From positions 1 to 64,000 of the forward strand of contig JAFYDK010000099.1 of assembly GCA_017544805.1 (NCBI GenBank): DNA of 64,000 bases, written 5' to 3'. A program made the translations under genes and the position numbers. Origin of the DNA: Bacteroidales bacterium. GTDB taxonomy: Bacteria > Bacteroidota > Bacteroidia > Bacteroidales > UBA3824. The notes beneath the pieces are model-generated. The model had not been told where the DNA came from and did no database searches. It was given only the letters and a program-made list of their open reading frames with translations. This document shows positions 51,896 to 60,587 of the stretch, piece after piece; position 1 is the stretch's first letter; each line of letters starts with the position of its first letter.

Positions 51896-51927
51896 GAGGC
51901 TGTCTGTGATAGACAGCCTCTTTTTTT
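51896..51927. terminator. Bidirectional terminator between convergent genes
   Basis: A perfect 10-base stem GAGGCTGTCT/AGACAGCCTC with a five-base loop and a T-run. It lies between the 51162 gene and the convergent upp. Confidence 0.88.
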
Positions 51928-51930
51928 GTG

Positions 51931-52587
51931 TTATAATTTTTCGCCGTAACACAAATCGCCTGCGTCGCCCAAACCGGGGACTATATAGCCGTGCGAATTA
52001 AGATACGGGTCTGTTACAACTGTCCAAATATCGCATAAATCACTGTCAATATTGTTTTTAAGCGTTTCGATTCCTTGTTCTGAGGAGAATATCGAGGCAA
52101 AATGTATGTGAGAGGGTCTGCCGTTTTTCAGAAGTCCGTTCATGGCTACTATTATGCTCGAACCTGTTGCTAACATAGGGTCTACGATAATTAATGTTTT
52201 ACCTTCGATTTCGGGCGATGCCATGTATTCAAATTTTATTTCAAAGGTTTTGCCGTCTGGATTGTAGGCGCGGTATTCTGAAAGAAATGCGTTTTCGGCA
52301 TCGTCGAAAATGTCAATAAAGCCTTCGTGCATAGGAAGTCCGGCTCTTAGGACGGATGCAATTACGGTTTTACCTTTAATAATGTTGCAGTCAGCTTTTC
52401 CGAGCGGAGTTTCTACCTGTACTGAATTATAATTCAGAGTCTTAGATATTTCGTATGCTAAAACATGAGAAAGTCTTTTAATATTGTTTCTGAATCTTAA
52501 CGAGTCTTTCTGAATGTTTACGTCCCTCATTTGGGCGATAAAGTTTCCTGCTACGGAATTTTCTTTAGATAAACAGTGTATTTTCAT
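51931..52587 (-). CDS. upp: Uracil phosphoribosyltransferase
   Basis: 218 residues. It has the PRPP-binding loop in LIIVDPMLATGSSIIVAMN, VLRAGLPMHEGF and the C-terminal uracil site YIVPGLGDAGDLCYG. It converts uracil and PRPP to UMP in pyrimidine salvage. Last gene of the minus-strand DUF4254-GT9-upp run, 33 bases after GT9. Confidence 0.96.
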   Translation of the reverse strand: MKIHCLSKENSVAGNFIAQMRDVNIQKDSLRFRNNIKRLSHVLAYEISKTLNYNSVQVETPLGKADCNIIKGKTVIASVLRAGLPMHEGFIDIFDDAENAFLSEYRAYNPDGKTFEIKFEYMASPEIEGKTLIIVDPMLATGSSIIVAMNGLLKNGRPSHIHFASIFSSEQGIETLKNNIDSDLCDIWTVVTDPYLNSHGYIVPGLGDAGDLCYGEKL

Positions 52588-52620
52588 GGATTAAATTTTT
52601 GCTTAATTGCCTGTGGCTTT

Positions 52621-53649
52621 TTACATTAATATTTTTTTTACAATATCTTCTGCTTTTAAGGAGTTAAGACATTTGTATTTTTCGTTGAGTTTGCACTCTT
52701 TGTTGCCGTATACGGAACACGGACGGCAGTTCAGGGAAATTTGTACCGAGTCGGATTCCTTTTGGTTGAGGCCTAAAAATCCGGCTTTCGGGTGGGTTGC
52801 ACCCCATACTGAAACAACTCTTGTTCCTGTCAGCGAGGCTAAGTGCATATTTGCGCTGTCCATTGAAACCATGCAGTCAAGGTTTGATATTAATAAAAGT
52901 TCGTTTTTAAGACCGCCGAGTTTTCCTGCCGTGCTTACGGTGTTGGGAATTTTCTTTTCCCATTCTTCCAAAATTGGTTTTTCTTTTTTGCCCGCACCGA
53001 AAAGAAATACTTTCACACCTTTTCCCGATAATAGTTTAACGGTTTGCTCTGTTGTTTCAAGGGGTAAGATTTTACCTTTATGAGCGGCAAAGGGTGCAAT
53101 TCCGACCCATTTATCGGATTTTTTTTCACCGGTGATTTTCAAAATCTCCTCTGTTAAGGTATTGTCAGAGAATATAGAATGAAAATTTATTTTGAAATCG
53201 AGCCCTAATTTTTTTAGGACATCTAAATAACGCTCGAAAGTTGTTTTTAAAGGTGAGGAGTTTTCAGCACCTTTTTTTATGAGGCGTTTTTTTTCGTTGC
53301 GGCCTTTGTCTATTTTTTCGGTTTTAATACCGGCGAAAAAGGTTCTTATCCTTAAATATTTGGTTCTTAATACGTCATGAAAATCTGCGTATGCGTCGAT
53401 TTTCATATTTTTGATTTCTTTGAAAAGGCGGTTAAGACCGAAAATACCTTTGTAATCGTTTTTCAAATCCACGCCGCAAAATTTTACGTTTTGCGGCAGG
53501 AGTGAGAACATAGGTTCAAAGTTTTTGCGGCTTAAAACAACGATTTCCAAATCTTTGTAGTTTTCTGCTAACGATTTTATTACGGGAACTGACATTGCAA
53601 CGTCGCCCATTGCAGAAAAACGTGTTATAAGTAAACGCTTGATTTCCAT
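52621..53649 (-). CDS. Glycosyltransferase family 9 (heptosyltransferase-like)
   Basis: 342 residues. The GT9 pattern is clear: ITRFSAMGDVAMSVPVIKSL near the start, WVGIAPFAAHKGKILPLE in the middle and LISNLDCMVSMDSANMHLAS followed by VVSVWGATHP in the donor-binding half. The family adds heptose or other sugars to the lipopolysaccharide core at the inner face of the membrane. The start shares a base with the DUF4254 stop, and these two families are often paired. Confidence 0.93.
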   Translation of the reverse strand: MEIKRLLITRFSAMGDVAMSVPVIKSLAENYKDLEIVVLSRKNFEPMFSLLPQNVKFCGVDLKNDYKGIFGLNRLFKEIKNMKIDAYADFHDVLRTKYLRIRTFFAGIKTEKIDKGRNEKKRLIKKGAENSSPLKTTFERYLDVLKKLGLDFKINFHSIFSDNTLTEEILKITGEKKSDKWVGIAPFAAHKGKILPLETTEQTVKLLSGKGVKVFLFGAGKKEKPILEEWEKKIPNTVSTAGKLGGLKNELLLISNLDCMVSMDSANMHLASLTGTRVVSVWGATHPKAGFLGLNQKESDSVQISLNCRPCSVYGNKECKLNEKYKCLNSLKAEDIVKKILM

Positions 53650-54254
53650 TATTTTGAACCGTAAAGAACGGGATTTAAGTTCGGGTCGTTATACATTTTC
53701 ATTTGTTTATAAACTTTCATGTATTTTTTGCCCGAGGCAATATCCTCTAAGAGTTGGTCGATGGCAGTGCCTAAATCTTTTTTCTGTTCCAAGAGAACGT
53801 TTAATTTGTTTTGACACTGTGCTTTGTGTTCTTCAGTGGAGTCGGTTCTTAAAACCTGTTCTTGCATGTGAAAGATTTTAAGGGCCAAAATACTGAATCT
53901 ATCAACAGCCCAAGCGGGGGATTCGGTATTGATTGTAGCGTTTTCCGATATTTTTACATCTTTGTATTTATCGAGAAAATAACTGTCGATTAATTCTACT
54001 AAATCGGTTCTGTCCTGATTACTTTTATCGATTCTGCGTTTAATTTTGAGGGCTTCCACGGGGTCGATTTCAGGATTTCTTATAATGTCTTCCAAATGCC
54101 ACTGAACGGTATCAATCCAATTTTTTAAATAGAGATAATACTCAATTGTTTTGATTTGGTAAGGGTTTGCAATCGGAGTATCAACATCGTCTTTTTTATG
54201 ATAATCTGCAATCGACTGCTCGAAAATTTTCCAAGAATTCTGTGTGAATGTCAT
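53649..54254 (-). CDS. DUF4254 family protein
   Basis: 201 residues, helical and soluble. It matches DUF4254 in NPYQIKTIEYYLYLKNWIDT, VQWHLEDIIRNPEIDPVEAL, IKRRIDKSNQDRTDLVE and NTESPAWAVDRFSILALKIF. Its function is unknown, but it is regularly found beside glycosyltransferase 9 genes in Bacteroidota, as here, which suggests a role in surface glycan synthesis. Confidence 0.9.
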   Translation of the reverse strand: MTFTQNSWKIFEQSIADYHKKDDVDTPIANPYQIKTIEYYLYLKNWIDTVQWHLEDIIRNPEIDPVEALKIKRRIDKSNQDRTDLVELIDSYFLDKYKDVKISENATINTESPAWAVDRFSILALKIFHMQEQVLRTDSTEEHKAQCQNKLNVLLEQKKDLGTAIDQLLEDIASGKKYMKVYKQMKMYNDPNLNPVLYGSK

Positions 54255-54283
54255 AACCTTTTATTATTTTAATTATTAATGCG

Positions 54284-54291
54284 CAAAAATA
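54284..54291 (-). promoter_or_regulatory. -7 box of the DUF4254-GT9-upp unit
   Basis: TATTTTTG on the minus strand, exact match, 29 bases before the ATG. Confidence 0.5.
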
Positions 54292-54302
54292 ATAAAAAAA
54301 AA

Positions 54303-54335
54303 CGTAAGGGAGAAAATTAAATTCTCTCCCTTACG
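54303..54335 (-). terminator. Terminator of the PfkB kinase gene
   Basis: Perfect 11-base stem CGTAAGGGAGA/TCTCCCTTACG, with a T-run on the minus strand, 12 bases after the kinase stop. It separates the kinase from the DUF4254 unit. Confidence 0.85.
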
Positions 54336-54347
54336 GTATCACTATTG

Positions 54348-55268
54348 TTAAAAATTGAATTTTGTAAGCTCTTCAAATTGTTTAACCCTTTGAGAGATGT
54401 CGTTAGGGGTTAATTGTTGAAGGTTTTCAGTACCGAATTTTTCGCAACAGAAGCTGCCCGTAACCGAGCCGGCAATTACTGCGGCTTTAACTGTTTCAAA
54501 ATCGGTTTTGCCTTTTGATGCAATGTAGCCCGTAAAACCGCCTGCAAAACTGTCTCCTGCGCCTGTGGGATCAACTACGGTGTCAAGTATTAACGCCGGA
54601 GCCGAGAAAATACGTCCGTCGTTAGAGAACAACAATGCGCCGTTAGAGCCTTTCTTTATAATAAGGTATTTAAGACCTTTGGCGAGGATTTTTTTTGCGG
54701 CTTTTAATAACACAAATTCGCCTGAGAGTTGGAATGCTTCTTCATCGTTGATTGTCAGGACATCAACCATTGAAATTGTTTCTTCCAAATCTTGCAAAGC
54801 AATGTCCATCCAAAAATTCATCGTGTCCATAACGATGAGTTTTGGGCGTTTCTTAAATTGTTTGATTACCGACTGCTGAATTTTGGGTGTAATGTTGCCT
54901 AACATCAAAACTTCAGCCTCTTGATAGCTTTGCGGAACCTCAGGAGAGAAGGTTTCAAAGCAATTTAATTCCGTTTTAAGAGTTTTTCTTTGGTTCATAT
55001 CCGTGTTGTAAACTCCCGCCCAGAACATTGTTTTGTTGTTTTGGTCGATTTTAACTCCTTCTGTATCAATGCCTTTGTTGTGCAAAACATCGAAATATTC
55101 CTGCGTAAAATCGTTGCCGACTACTGAAATAATTTGCGGTTTTACACCGAAGTTGCTGGCTGACAGTGCGATATAAGGTGTTGCACCGCCAATAATCTTT
55201 TCTCTTTTGCCGAAAGGCGTTTCAATGGCGTCAAAAGCCAAACTTCCGGCGATTGCTAATTTGTTCAT
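54348..55268 (-). CDS. PfkB family sugar or nucleoside kinase
   Basis: 306 residues from the ATG at 55268; the frame is open 47 codons further upstream but that part is low-complexity and crosses a promoter. The signatures are IIGGATPYIALSASNFG near the start and VDPTGAGDSFAGGFTGYIAS with the catalytic Asp near the end. The family phosphorylates ribose, fructose, adenosine and related compounds; the substrate cannot be assigned. Confidence 0.92.
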   Translation of the reverse strand: MNKLAIAGSLAFDAIETPFGKREKIIGGATPYIALSASNFGVKPQIISVVGNDFTQEYFDVLHNKGIDTEGVKIDQNNKTMFWAGVYNTDMNQRKTLKTELNCFETFSPEVPQSYQEAEVLMLGNITPKIQQSVIKQFKKRPKLIVMDTMNFWMDIALQDLEETISMVDVLTINDEEAFQLSGEFVLLKAAKKILAKGLKYLIIKKGSNGALLFSNDGRIFSAPALILDTVVDPTGAGDSFAGGFTGYIASKGKTDFETVKAAVIAGSVTGSFCCEKFGTENLQQLTPNDISQRVKQFEELTKFNF

Positions 55269-55313
55269 AATCAATCTATTAAAAAAAAGTTTTAATTTTT
55301 TTGAAAATTTTTG

Positions 55314-55321
55314 CAAAAATA
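55314..55321 (-). promoter_or_regulatory. -7 box of the PfkB kinase
   Basis: TATTTTTG on the minus strand, exact match, 45 bases before the ATG; divergent from the tRNA promoter. Confidence 0.45.
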
Positions 55322-55346
55322 ATTTTTTTTTTTGAAAAAAACACCA

Positions 55347-55354
55347 TATCTTTG
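55347..55354 (+). promoter_or_regulatory. -7 box of the tRNA-Asn genes
   Basis: TATCTTTG followed by CATCGC, exact match, 48 bases before the first tRNA. Confidence 0.55.
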
Positions 55355-55402
55355 CATCGCAAAAAAGGAAAAAACAACAAGTTCTTTTAAAAGCAAAAAC
55401 AT

Positions 55403-55476
55403 TCTCCAATAGCTCAGTTGGTTAGAGCATCTGACTGTTAATCAGAGGGTCAATGGTTCAAGTCCATTTTGGAGAG
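55403..55476 (+). tRNA. tRNA-Asn (GTT), copy 1
   Basis: 74 bases folding as a full cloverleaf: acceptor TCTCCAA/TTGGAGA, D-arm GCTC/GAGC, anticodon stem TCTGA/TCAGA with loop CTGTTAA (anticodon GTT), T-stem AATGG/CCATT with loop TTCAAGT, and discriminator G as expected for asparagine. CCA is not encoded. Confidence 0.97.
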
Positions 55477-55534
55477 CTTTTTTCATGATTGGAATTTTAT
55501 ATTATTATAAAGTTTAAGGGTTAGTAACAAACAA

Positions 55535-55608
55535 TCTCCAATAGCTCAGTTGGTTAGAGCATCTGACTGTTAATCAGAGGGTCAATGGTTCAAGTCCATT
55601 TTGGAGAG
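55535..55608 (+). tRNA. tRNA-Asn (GTT), copy 2
   Basis: Identical over all 74 bases to the copy 58 bases upstream, so a recent tandem duplication or gene conversion is likely. A weak hairpin with a T-run follows at about 55620-55660. Confidence 0.97.
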
Positions 55609-55685
55609 CTAAAAAAAAGAGAGGGCAGCAGAAAATTACTTTTTTGTTGCTCTTTTTTATTTTATAAAAGTCAAAAATAAACTCT

Positions 55686-56057
55686 ATGGATTCTACAAGA
55701 CAGAGCAAAGTGAGCCGCCTTTTGCAAAAGGAAATAGCAAATTATTTTTTGCATAATTCCCGCGATTTTCAGGGCGCAATGATTTCCGTTTCAGAGGTCA
55801 GAGTTACTTCAGATTTGGATGAAGCAAGAATTTTCGTTTCTATTTTTCCGCAGGATAAGCGTGATACGGTTTTTAGCGATATAGAACTCAAGACAAAAGA
55901 AATTCGTTTTGAAATTGCAAAACTTATAAGATTTCAATTAAGAAGGATTCCTAATTTTATTTTTATGCTTGACGAGTCGCTTGATTATGCCGAAAGGATT
56001 ACGCAGCTGCTTGACAAAAGCAAAAAAACTCAAACGCAATTAACCGAAGAAGAATAA
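55686..56057 (+). CDS. rbfA: Ribosome-binding factor A
   Basis: 123 residues. It has RQSKVSRLLQKEIANYF, MISVSEVRVTSDLDEARIFV, FEIAKLIRFQLRRIPNFIF and LDESLDYAERI, the KH-like RbfA fold. It helps mature the 5' end of 16S rRNA in the small subunit. It is followed by a methyltransferase after 22 bases. Confidence 0.94.
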   Translation: MDSTRQSKVSRLLQKEIANYFLHNSRDFQGAMISVSEVRVTSDLDEARIFVSIFPQDKRDTVFSDIELKTKEIRFEIAKLIRFQLRRIPNFIFMLDESLDYAERITQLLDKSKKTQTQLTEEE

Positions 56058-56079
56058 ATTAACTAAGAAGAAAAAGATT

Positions 56080-56892
56080 ATGCAGTACGACCCCGTTAAA
56101 CGTTCTCTTGGAAAGGTTTTTAATAAGAAACCGTTTTTAAGAAAAATATTTTATAAACTTCTTGATTTATTACTGCTTAGGGCTTGGTACATAAAGCGTG
56201 AGATTAAGAGGATTTATTCAGGTCATAGAGATTTGGAGGTTAATATCCTTGATGCGGGAAGCGGTTATGGTCAGTACGATTTTTTTATGTCCTCGTATCT
56301 TAAAAATGCAAGGATTTTGGGGGTGGATCTCAAGGAAGAACAAATTGAGGATTGCAATTCTTTTTTTGCTCAGATAAAACGCTCTGACAGAGTGAAATTT
56401 GCATACGCTGATTTAACGGAGTTTTCAGATAATGAAAAGTTTTCTTTAGTTCTTTCGGTTGATGTGATGGAGCATATTTTGGAGGACGAAAAGGTCTTTC
56501 GCAATCTTTGTCAGAGTCTGAAAACGGGCGGAGTGCTTTTGATTTCAACACCTTCTGATTTAGGCGGTTCGGATGTTCATCACGAAGGCGAACATTCTTT
56601 TATTGACGAACACGTAAGGGATGGTTACAACAAAGAGGATATTGAGCGAAAACTTAAAAACGCAGGATTCTCTAAAGTTGAAACATCGTATTCTTACGGC
56701 ACTCCCGGCTCTTTAGCATGGACATTGTCAATGAAATGGCCTATTACTGCCGTTAATTTTTCAAAATTGATGTTCATTCTTTTGATTCCTTATTATATCA
56801 TTACATTTCCGTTTACTTTTTGTTTGAATTGGTTGGATACCGTTACAAAGCATGAAAAAGGTACGGGACTGATTGTTAAAGCCGTAAAATAA
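56080..56892 (+). CDS. Class I SAM-dependent methyltransferase
   Basis: 270 residues. Motif I is NILDAGSGYGQYDFFMS, followed by ILGVDLKEEQIEDC, FAYADLTEF and LVLSVDVMEHILEDEKVF, typical of small-molecule class I methyltransferases. A hydrophobic segment near the C-terminus (LMFILLIPYYIITFPFTF) suggests attachment to the membrane, so a lipid or quinone substrate is possible but not shown. Its stop shares a base with the next start. Confidence 0.88.
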   Translation: MQYDPVKRSLGKVFNKKPFLRKIFYKLLDLLLLRAWYIKREIKRIYSGHRDLEVNILDAGSGYGQYDFFMSSYLKNARILGVDLKEEQIEDCNSFFAQIKRSDRVKFAYADLTEFSDNEKFSLVLSVDVMEHILEDEKVFRNLCQSLKTGGVLLISTPSDLGGSDVHHEGEHSFIDEHVRDGYNKEDIERKLKNAGFSKVETSYSYGTPGSLAWTLSMKWPITAVNFSKLMFILLIPYYIITFPFTFCLNWLDTVTKHEKGTGLIVKAVK

Positions 56893-58100
56893 TGAAATTA
56901 CCGGTAAAAATCGCATTCAGGTATTTGTTCTCTAAAAAAATGAGTTTAGTGAACATTATTTCGCTTATTTCCGTTTTCGGGGTTGGGGGAATGAGTGCTG
57001 CTTTGATTGTGATTTTATCCGTTTTTAACGGTTTTGACACGTTGATTCAGTCGATGATGAACCGTTTTGACCCCGATATTAAAATTACTGCCGAAAAAGG
57101 AACTTCTTTTGTCTTGGATTCTTTGACTTTCAATAAGATAAAAAATGTTGATAATGTTAAAACGGCGGTCTCTTGTGTTGAAGAAACGGCACTTTTTCAG
57201 TACGGACATTATCAAAATGTAGCAAGAATGAAAGGGGTAGGAGAGGAGTACGCTAAAATTTGCGATATTGATTCTTGCACTTATATCGGCGAATTTCTTT
57301 TGGAGGATACTGTTACGGGCGTTCCTTTTGCTATTGTGGGCAGCGATATTGCCGGTAGTTTAGGAATTAATATCGGCGGTTATACTCCCTTGAAAATTTA
57401 TGTACCTTTAAGGAGCGAGAAAGTTTCTATTGACCCTTCTTCTGCGTTTTCGCAATCGGGAATTTTACCTTCGGGTATTTTTCATATTCATCAAGATTTT
57501 GATTCTAAATACGTTATCGTTCCGGAAAAATTTGCAAGAAAGGCTTTGGAATATGCCTTGGATGAATATTCTTCTATCGAAATACTTTGTTATGATTATT
57601 CAAAAGTTTCAAAAACCGTGAAGGATTTGTCAGAGCTTTTAGGTCCGGGTTTTGAAATTAAGGACAGATACCGTCAGCAGGATATGCTTTATAAAATTAT
57701 GAAGTCAGAAAAACTTTCGATTATTCTGATGCTTAGTTTTATAATCGTGATCGCCTCTTTCAATATTATCGGTGCGCTTACGATGCTTATTATCGACAAG
57801 AAAAACGACATAAAAATACTTTCGCATTTGGGTGCGGATTTAAAATTTATTAGGCGGGTTTTCTCTTCAACGGGGCGGCTTATAACCCTTGCCGGTGCTT
57901 TTTCGGGTTTGTTGTTAGGGCTTTTGATATGTTGGTTGCAGATAAAGTTCAAACTCCTGACTTTCCCCGGGGACGGTTCGTTTATAATTGACGCTTACCC
58001 GGTAGAAGTCAGATTTGAAGATACCTTAGTTACTTTATTGATTGTAACGGTAATCGGTTTCTTGGCTTCGGCTCTGCCTGTAAAAAAAATATTTGTATAA
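56892..58100 (+). CDS. LolC/E-like ABC transporter permease
   Basis: 402 residues. One N-terminal helix (about 20-45, VNIISLISVFGVGGMSAALI), a periplasmic domain of about 220 residues, then three helices (about 275-400), the MacB/FtsX layout. The start MKLPVKIAFRYLFSKKMSLV with the following helix matches LolC/LolE, which release lipoproteins from the inner membrane with LolD. No ATPase gene lies next to it. Translationally coupled to the methyltransferase. Confidence 0.88.
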   Translation: MKLPVKIAFRYLFSKKMSLVNIISLISVFGVGGMSAALIVILSVFNGFDTLIQSMMNRFDPDIKITAEKGTSFVLDSLTFNKIKNVDNVKTAVSCVEETALFQYGHYQNVARMKGVGEEYAKICDIDSCTYIGEFLLEDTVTGVPFAIVGSDIAGSLGINIGGYTPLKIYVPLRSEKVSIDPSSAFSQSGILPSGIFHIHQDFDSKYVIVPEKFARKALEYALDEYSSIEILCYDYSKVSKTVKDLSELLGPGFEIKDRYRQQDMLYKIMKSEKLSIILMLSFIIVIASFNIIGALTMLIIDKKNDIKILSHLGADLKFIRRVFSSTGRLITLAGAFSGLLLGLLICWLQIKFKLLTFPGDGSFIIDAYPVEVRFEDTLVTLLIVTVIGFLASALPVKKIFV

Positions 58101-58162
58101 TTTTTGCCGTTTGGCTTGTATATTGCAATAAAAACTTTTATCAACTAAAACACTTACCGTTT

Positions 58163-58975
58163 ATGCTAAACAAAGAGATTAACAAACCTATTGTTGTGCC
58201 GTGGGATTATTCCGAAAAAGCGGAATTCGCTTTGCTTCATGCTATTGATTTTGCTAAGGCGTTGAACCGTGAAATAATTCTCGCCCATATCACAAAATTG
58301 GAAAACGATGTCGCACTTAATGTGGAAAGACTTAATCTGAGGGCGGAAGATATTATGGTTCAGTATGGTATCCGTCCATCAGTCGTGGTTAAAACGGGAA
58401 ATATTTTCGATCAGATAAAATCTGTAATTGAGGAATGTGATGCCGAAATCGCCGTGATGGGAACTCATGGAATCAAAGGTATTCAGAAATTTACAGGCAG
58501 TTGGGCTTTGAAAGTGATTGCCGGTTGCAATGTGCCTTTCATCGTTGTTCAAGACAAACCCTCTGAGGCTGATATTCATAAAATTGTCCTTCCTTTGGAT
58601 TTTAAAGCCGAGGAGAGGGAAAAACTCGTTTGGACTGATTTTATGACAAAAATATTCAAATGCAAATTTTATCTCTGTTATACAGAAAGTTCTGATATTC
58701 AGGTCTTAAAACGTACTCAGGCTAATATTAATGCAGCCGTTAAATTCCTTGAAGGAAAATCTATAAACTACGAATTACAAAGACTTGAGGGTAGGGAAGG
58801 TTTTGCTTACGAGACAGTTAAATTTGCTGAAAACATAGGAAGCGGACTTATTATCATAATGACAAAAAAGAATATGACTTTTCAGGATTATGTTTTCGGA
58901 GCTGTAGAACAGCAGATAATTGCTAACGAGGCTAAAATTCCGGTTATGTGCGTTAATCCGATTATGAAAAACTAA
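58163..58975 (+). CDS. Universal stress protein, two tandem domains
   Basis: 270 residues. The first Usp domain (about 8-135) has PIVVPWDYSEKAEFALLHAI and AEIAVMGTHGIKGIQKFTG-SWA with a late ATP-type loop (GTHGIKG). The second (about 140-270) is more divergent (HKIVLPLDFKAEEREKLV, GSGLIIIMTKKNMTF). Such proteins bind ATP or act in stress survival; the exact role is unknown. Confidence 0.9.
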   Translation: MLNKEINKPIVVPWDYSEKAEFALLHAIDFAKALNREIILAHITKLENDVALNVERLNLRAEDIMVQYGIRPSVVVKTGNIFDQIKSVIEECDAEIAVMGTHGIKGIQKFTGSWALKVIAGCNVPFIVVQDKPSEADIHKIVLPLDFKAEEREKLVWTDFMTKIFKCKFYLCYTESSDIQVLKRTQANINAAVKFLEGKSINYELQRLEGREGFAYETVKFAENIGSGLIIIMTKKNMTFQDYVFGAVEQQIIANEAKIPVMCVNPIMKN

Positions 58976-59012
58976 AATCGGTTTTTTCTGCTACTTTTTC
59001 AAAAAAAATATT

Positions 59013-59020
59013 TACATTTG
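59013..59020 (+). promoter_or_regulatory. -7 box of the pdxA-like gene
   Basis: TACATTTG followed by CG, exact match, 17 bases before the ATG, so the leader must be very short. Confidence 0.55.
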
Positions 59021-59037
59021 CGAAAAATATTTTTTTA

Positions 59038-60108
59038 ATGGAAAAGAACATTCAGAATAAATACGTAATCGGTATCACTCACGGAGATATCAACGGCATC
59101 GGATATGAAATTCTTTTCAAATCCCTTGCCGATGCTCTTTTTTATGAAGGGCTTACAATCGTGGTTTACGGTTCGCCGAAAATTGCGGCTTATCACCGTA
59201 AAATGTTGAACATCAATAATATTACCGTTAATAATGCTAAAGATGCCACTGAAATAATTCAGGGCGGTATCAATATAATCAACGTTTGCGACGAAAATAC
59301 GAGGGTTGAACTCGGAAGCAGTTCTATTCAGGCGGGTGAGTGCAGCGTTGCGGCTTTAAACAGGGCTCAAGCCGATTTGAAGAACGGTTTGATTGATATT
59401 TTAGTTACTTTGCCCGTCAATCAGTTCAATGTTTTTGACGCAGGTTTCAGATTTGCAGGTATTTCAGAGGCTTTGGCTCAGGAGTTCAACTGCAAAAATT
59501 TTGTTATTACCTTTATCGGTCAGAAATGCAAAATCGCAACTCTGACAAGTGCAATGCCCGTTGCTAAGGTTTCTGAAAATATTACTATCGAAAAAATTCT
59601 TTGGAAACTCCGCACTCTTAACAAATCACTCAAAGAGGATTTTCTTATCAGAAAACCGAAAATCGCTGTACTTGGTGTCAATCCTTTTGCCTCGGATTAC
59701 GGAGTTTTCGGTATTGAGGAAGGCGATAGAATTTTGCCTGCTATCGAAAAAGCTAATGCTGAGGAAATTATTTGTTTCGGACCTTACAGCCCTGAAGGAT
59801 TTTTTGCTTCTCAGGCTTATAAAAAATTCGATGCCGTTTTAGCAATGTATTATGACCAAGCGGTTTTAACATTCCGTCTTATCGAAGGCAATTCTGGCGT
59901 TTGTTATACGGCGGGACTTCCCGTTGTTTCAACAACTACTGTACATGGTCCTGCTTATGATATTGCAGGTAAAGGTCTTGCCGATGAATCGTCTTTTAAA
60001 AATGCTTTGTATACGGCTATTGATATTTGTAATGCCCGTAAGACAATGGAAGGCATCGTTCCGCTTAAAAAACAAGCAGAATTAGAGGCTGATAAAAAAA
60101 TCTGTTAA
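59038..60108 (+). CDS. pdxA: PdxA-family protein with replaced metal-binding histidines
   Basis: 356 residues, normal length for the Bacteroidota form. It aligns throughout with PdxA (GITHGDINGIGYEI, VYGSPKIAAYHRKML, LVTLPVNQ, LGVNPFASDYGVFGIEEGD, AGLPVVSTTTVHGPAYDIAG). PdxA oxidises 4-phosphohydroxythreonine in pyridoxal phosphate synthesis using a metal held by three His. Here the usual TGHxP reads TSAMP, NPHAG reads NPFAS, and MYHDQG reads MYYDQA; the substrate-site GHTEYL is replaced by AGISEAL. All expected His are lost, so a pseudoenzyme or a changed reaction is likely. dtd follows by 26 bases. Confidence 0.85.
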   Translation: MEKNIQNKYVIGITHGDINGIGYEILFKSLADALFYEGLTIVVYGSPKIAAYHRKMLNINNITVNNAKDATEIIQGGINIINVCDENTRVELGSSSIQAGECSVAALNRAQADLKNGLIDILVTLPVNQFNVFDAGFRFAGISEALAQEFNCKNFVITFIGQKCKIATLTSAMPVAKVSENITIEKILWKLRTLNKSLKEDFLIRKPKIAVLGVNPFASDYGVFGIEEGDRILPAIEKANAEEIICFGPYSPEGFFASQAYKKFDAVLAMYYDQAVLTFRLIEGNSGVCYTAGLPVVSTTTVHGPAYDIAGKGLADESSFKNALYTAIDICNARKTMEGIVPLKKQAELEADKKIC

Positions 60109-60134
60109 TTTCTTTTTCTTAAAAATAAGAGAAA

Positions 60135-60587
60135 ATGAAAGTTGTTATTCAAAGAGTTTTGGAGGCTTCCGTTAAAATTAACGGTGTTGTTAAAGGCGAA
60201 ATAGGGCAGGGTTTGACAGTTTTTGCCGGTTTTACGCATGATGATGCGACCGAGGATTTGGTTTGGACGGCGGGAAAAATTGCAGGTCTGAGAATTTTTG
60301 ACGATGAAAATCATGTTATGAATCTTTCTGTCAGAGATATAAACGGCGGTATTTTGCTGATAAGTCAGTTTACGCTTCATGCCATGACCAAAAAAGGAAA
60401 CCGTCCTTCGTATGTTTTAGCGGCGAAATCCGAAATTTCAAAACCTTTGTACGAGGAGTTTATTTCGCTTTTGGAGAGTGAGGCTGATAGAAAAATTCAA
60501 ACCGGAGAGTTCGGTGCGGATATGAAAGTCTCACTTATTAATGACGGCCCCGTAACGATAATTATTGATAGTAAAAATAGAATATGA
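60135..60587 (+). CDS. dtd: D-aminoacyl-tRNA deacylase
   Basis: 150 residues, normal length. It has VVIQRVLEASVKINGVVKGE, LLISQFTLHAMTKKGNRPSY and the cross-subunit NDGPVT motif with the Gly-cisPro pair that rejects L-amino acids. It frees tRNAs charged with D-amino acids or glycine. Its stop overlaps the next start by four bases (ATGA). Confidence 0.96.
   Translation: MKVVIQRVLEASVKINGVVKGEIGQGLTVFAGFTHDDATEDLVWTAGKIAGLRIFDDENHVMNLSVRDINGGILLISQFTLHAMTKKGNRPSYVLAAKSEISKPLYEEFISLLESEADRKIQTGEFGADMKVSLINDGPVTIIIDSKNRI

Noticed and set aside
55269..55409. Longer N-terminus for the PfkB kinase (start 55409)
   Set aside because: The extra 47 residues are Phe/Lys-rich, cross the promoter box at 55314 and the tRNA promoter, and precede the normal family start.
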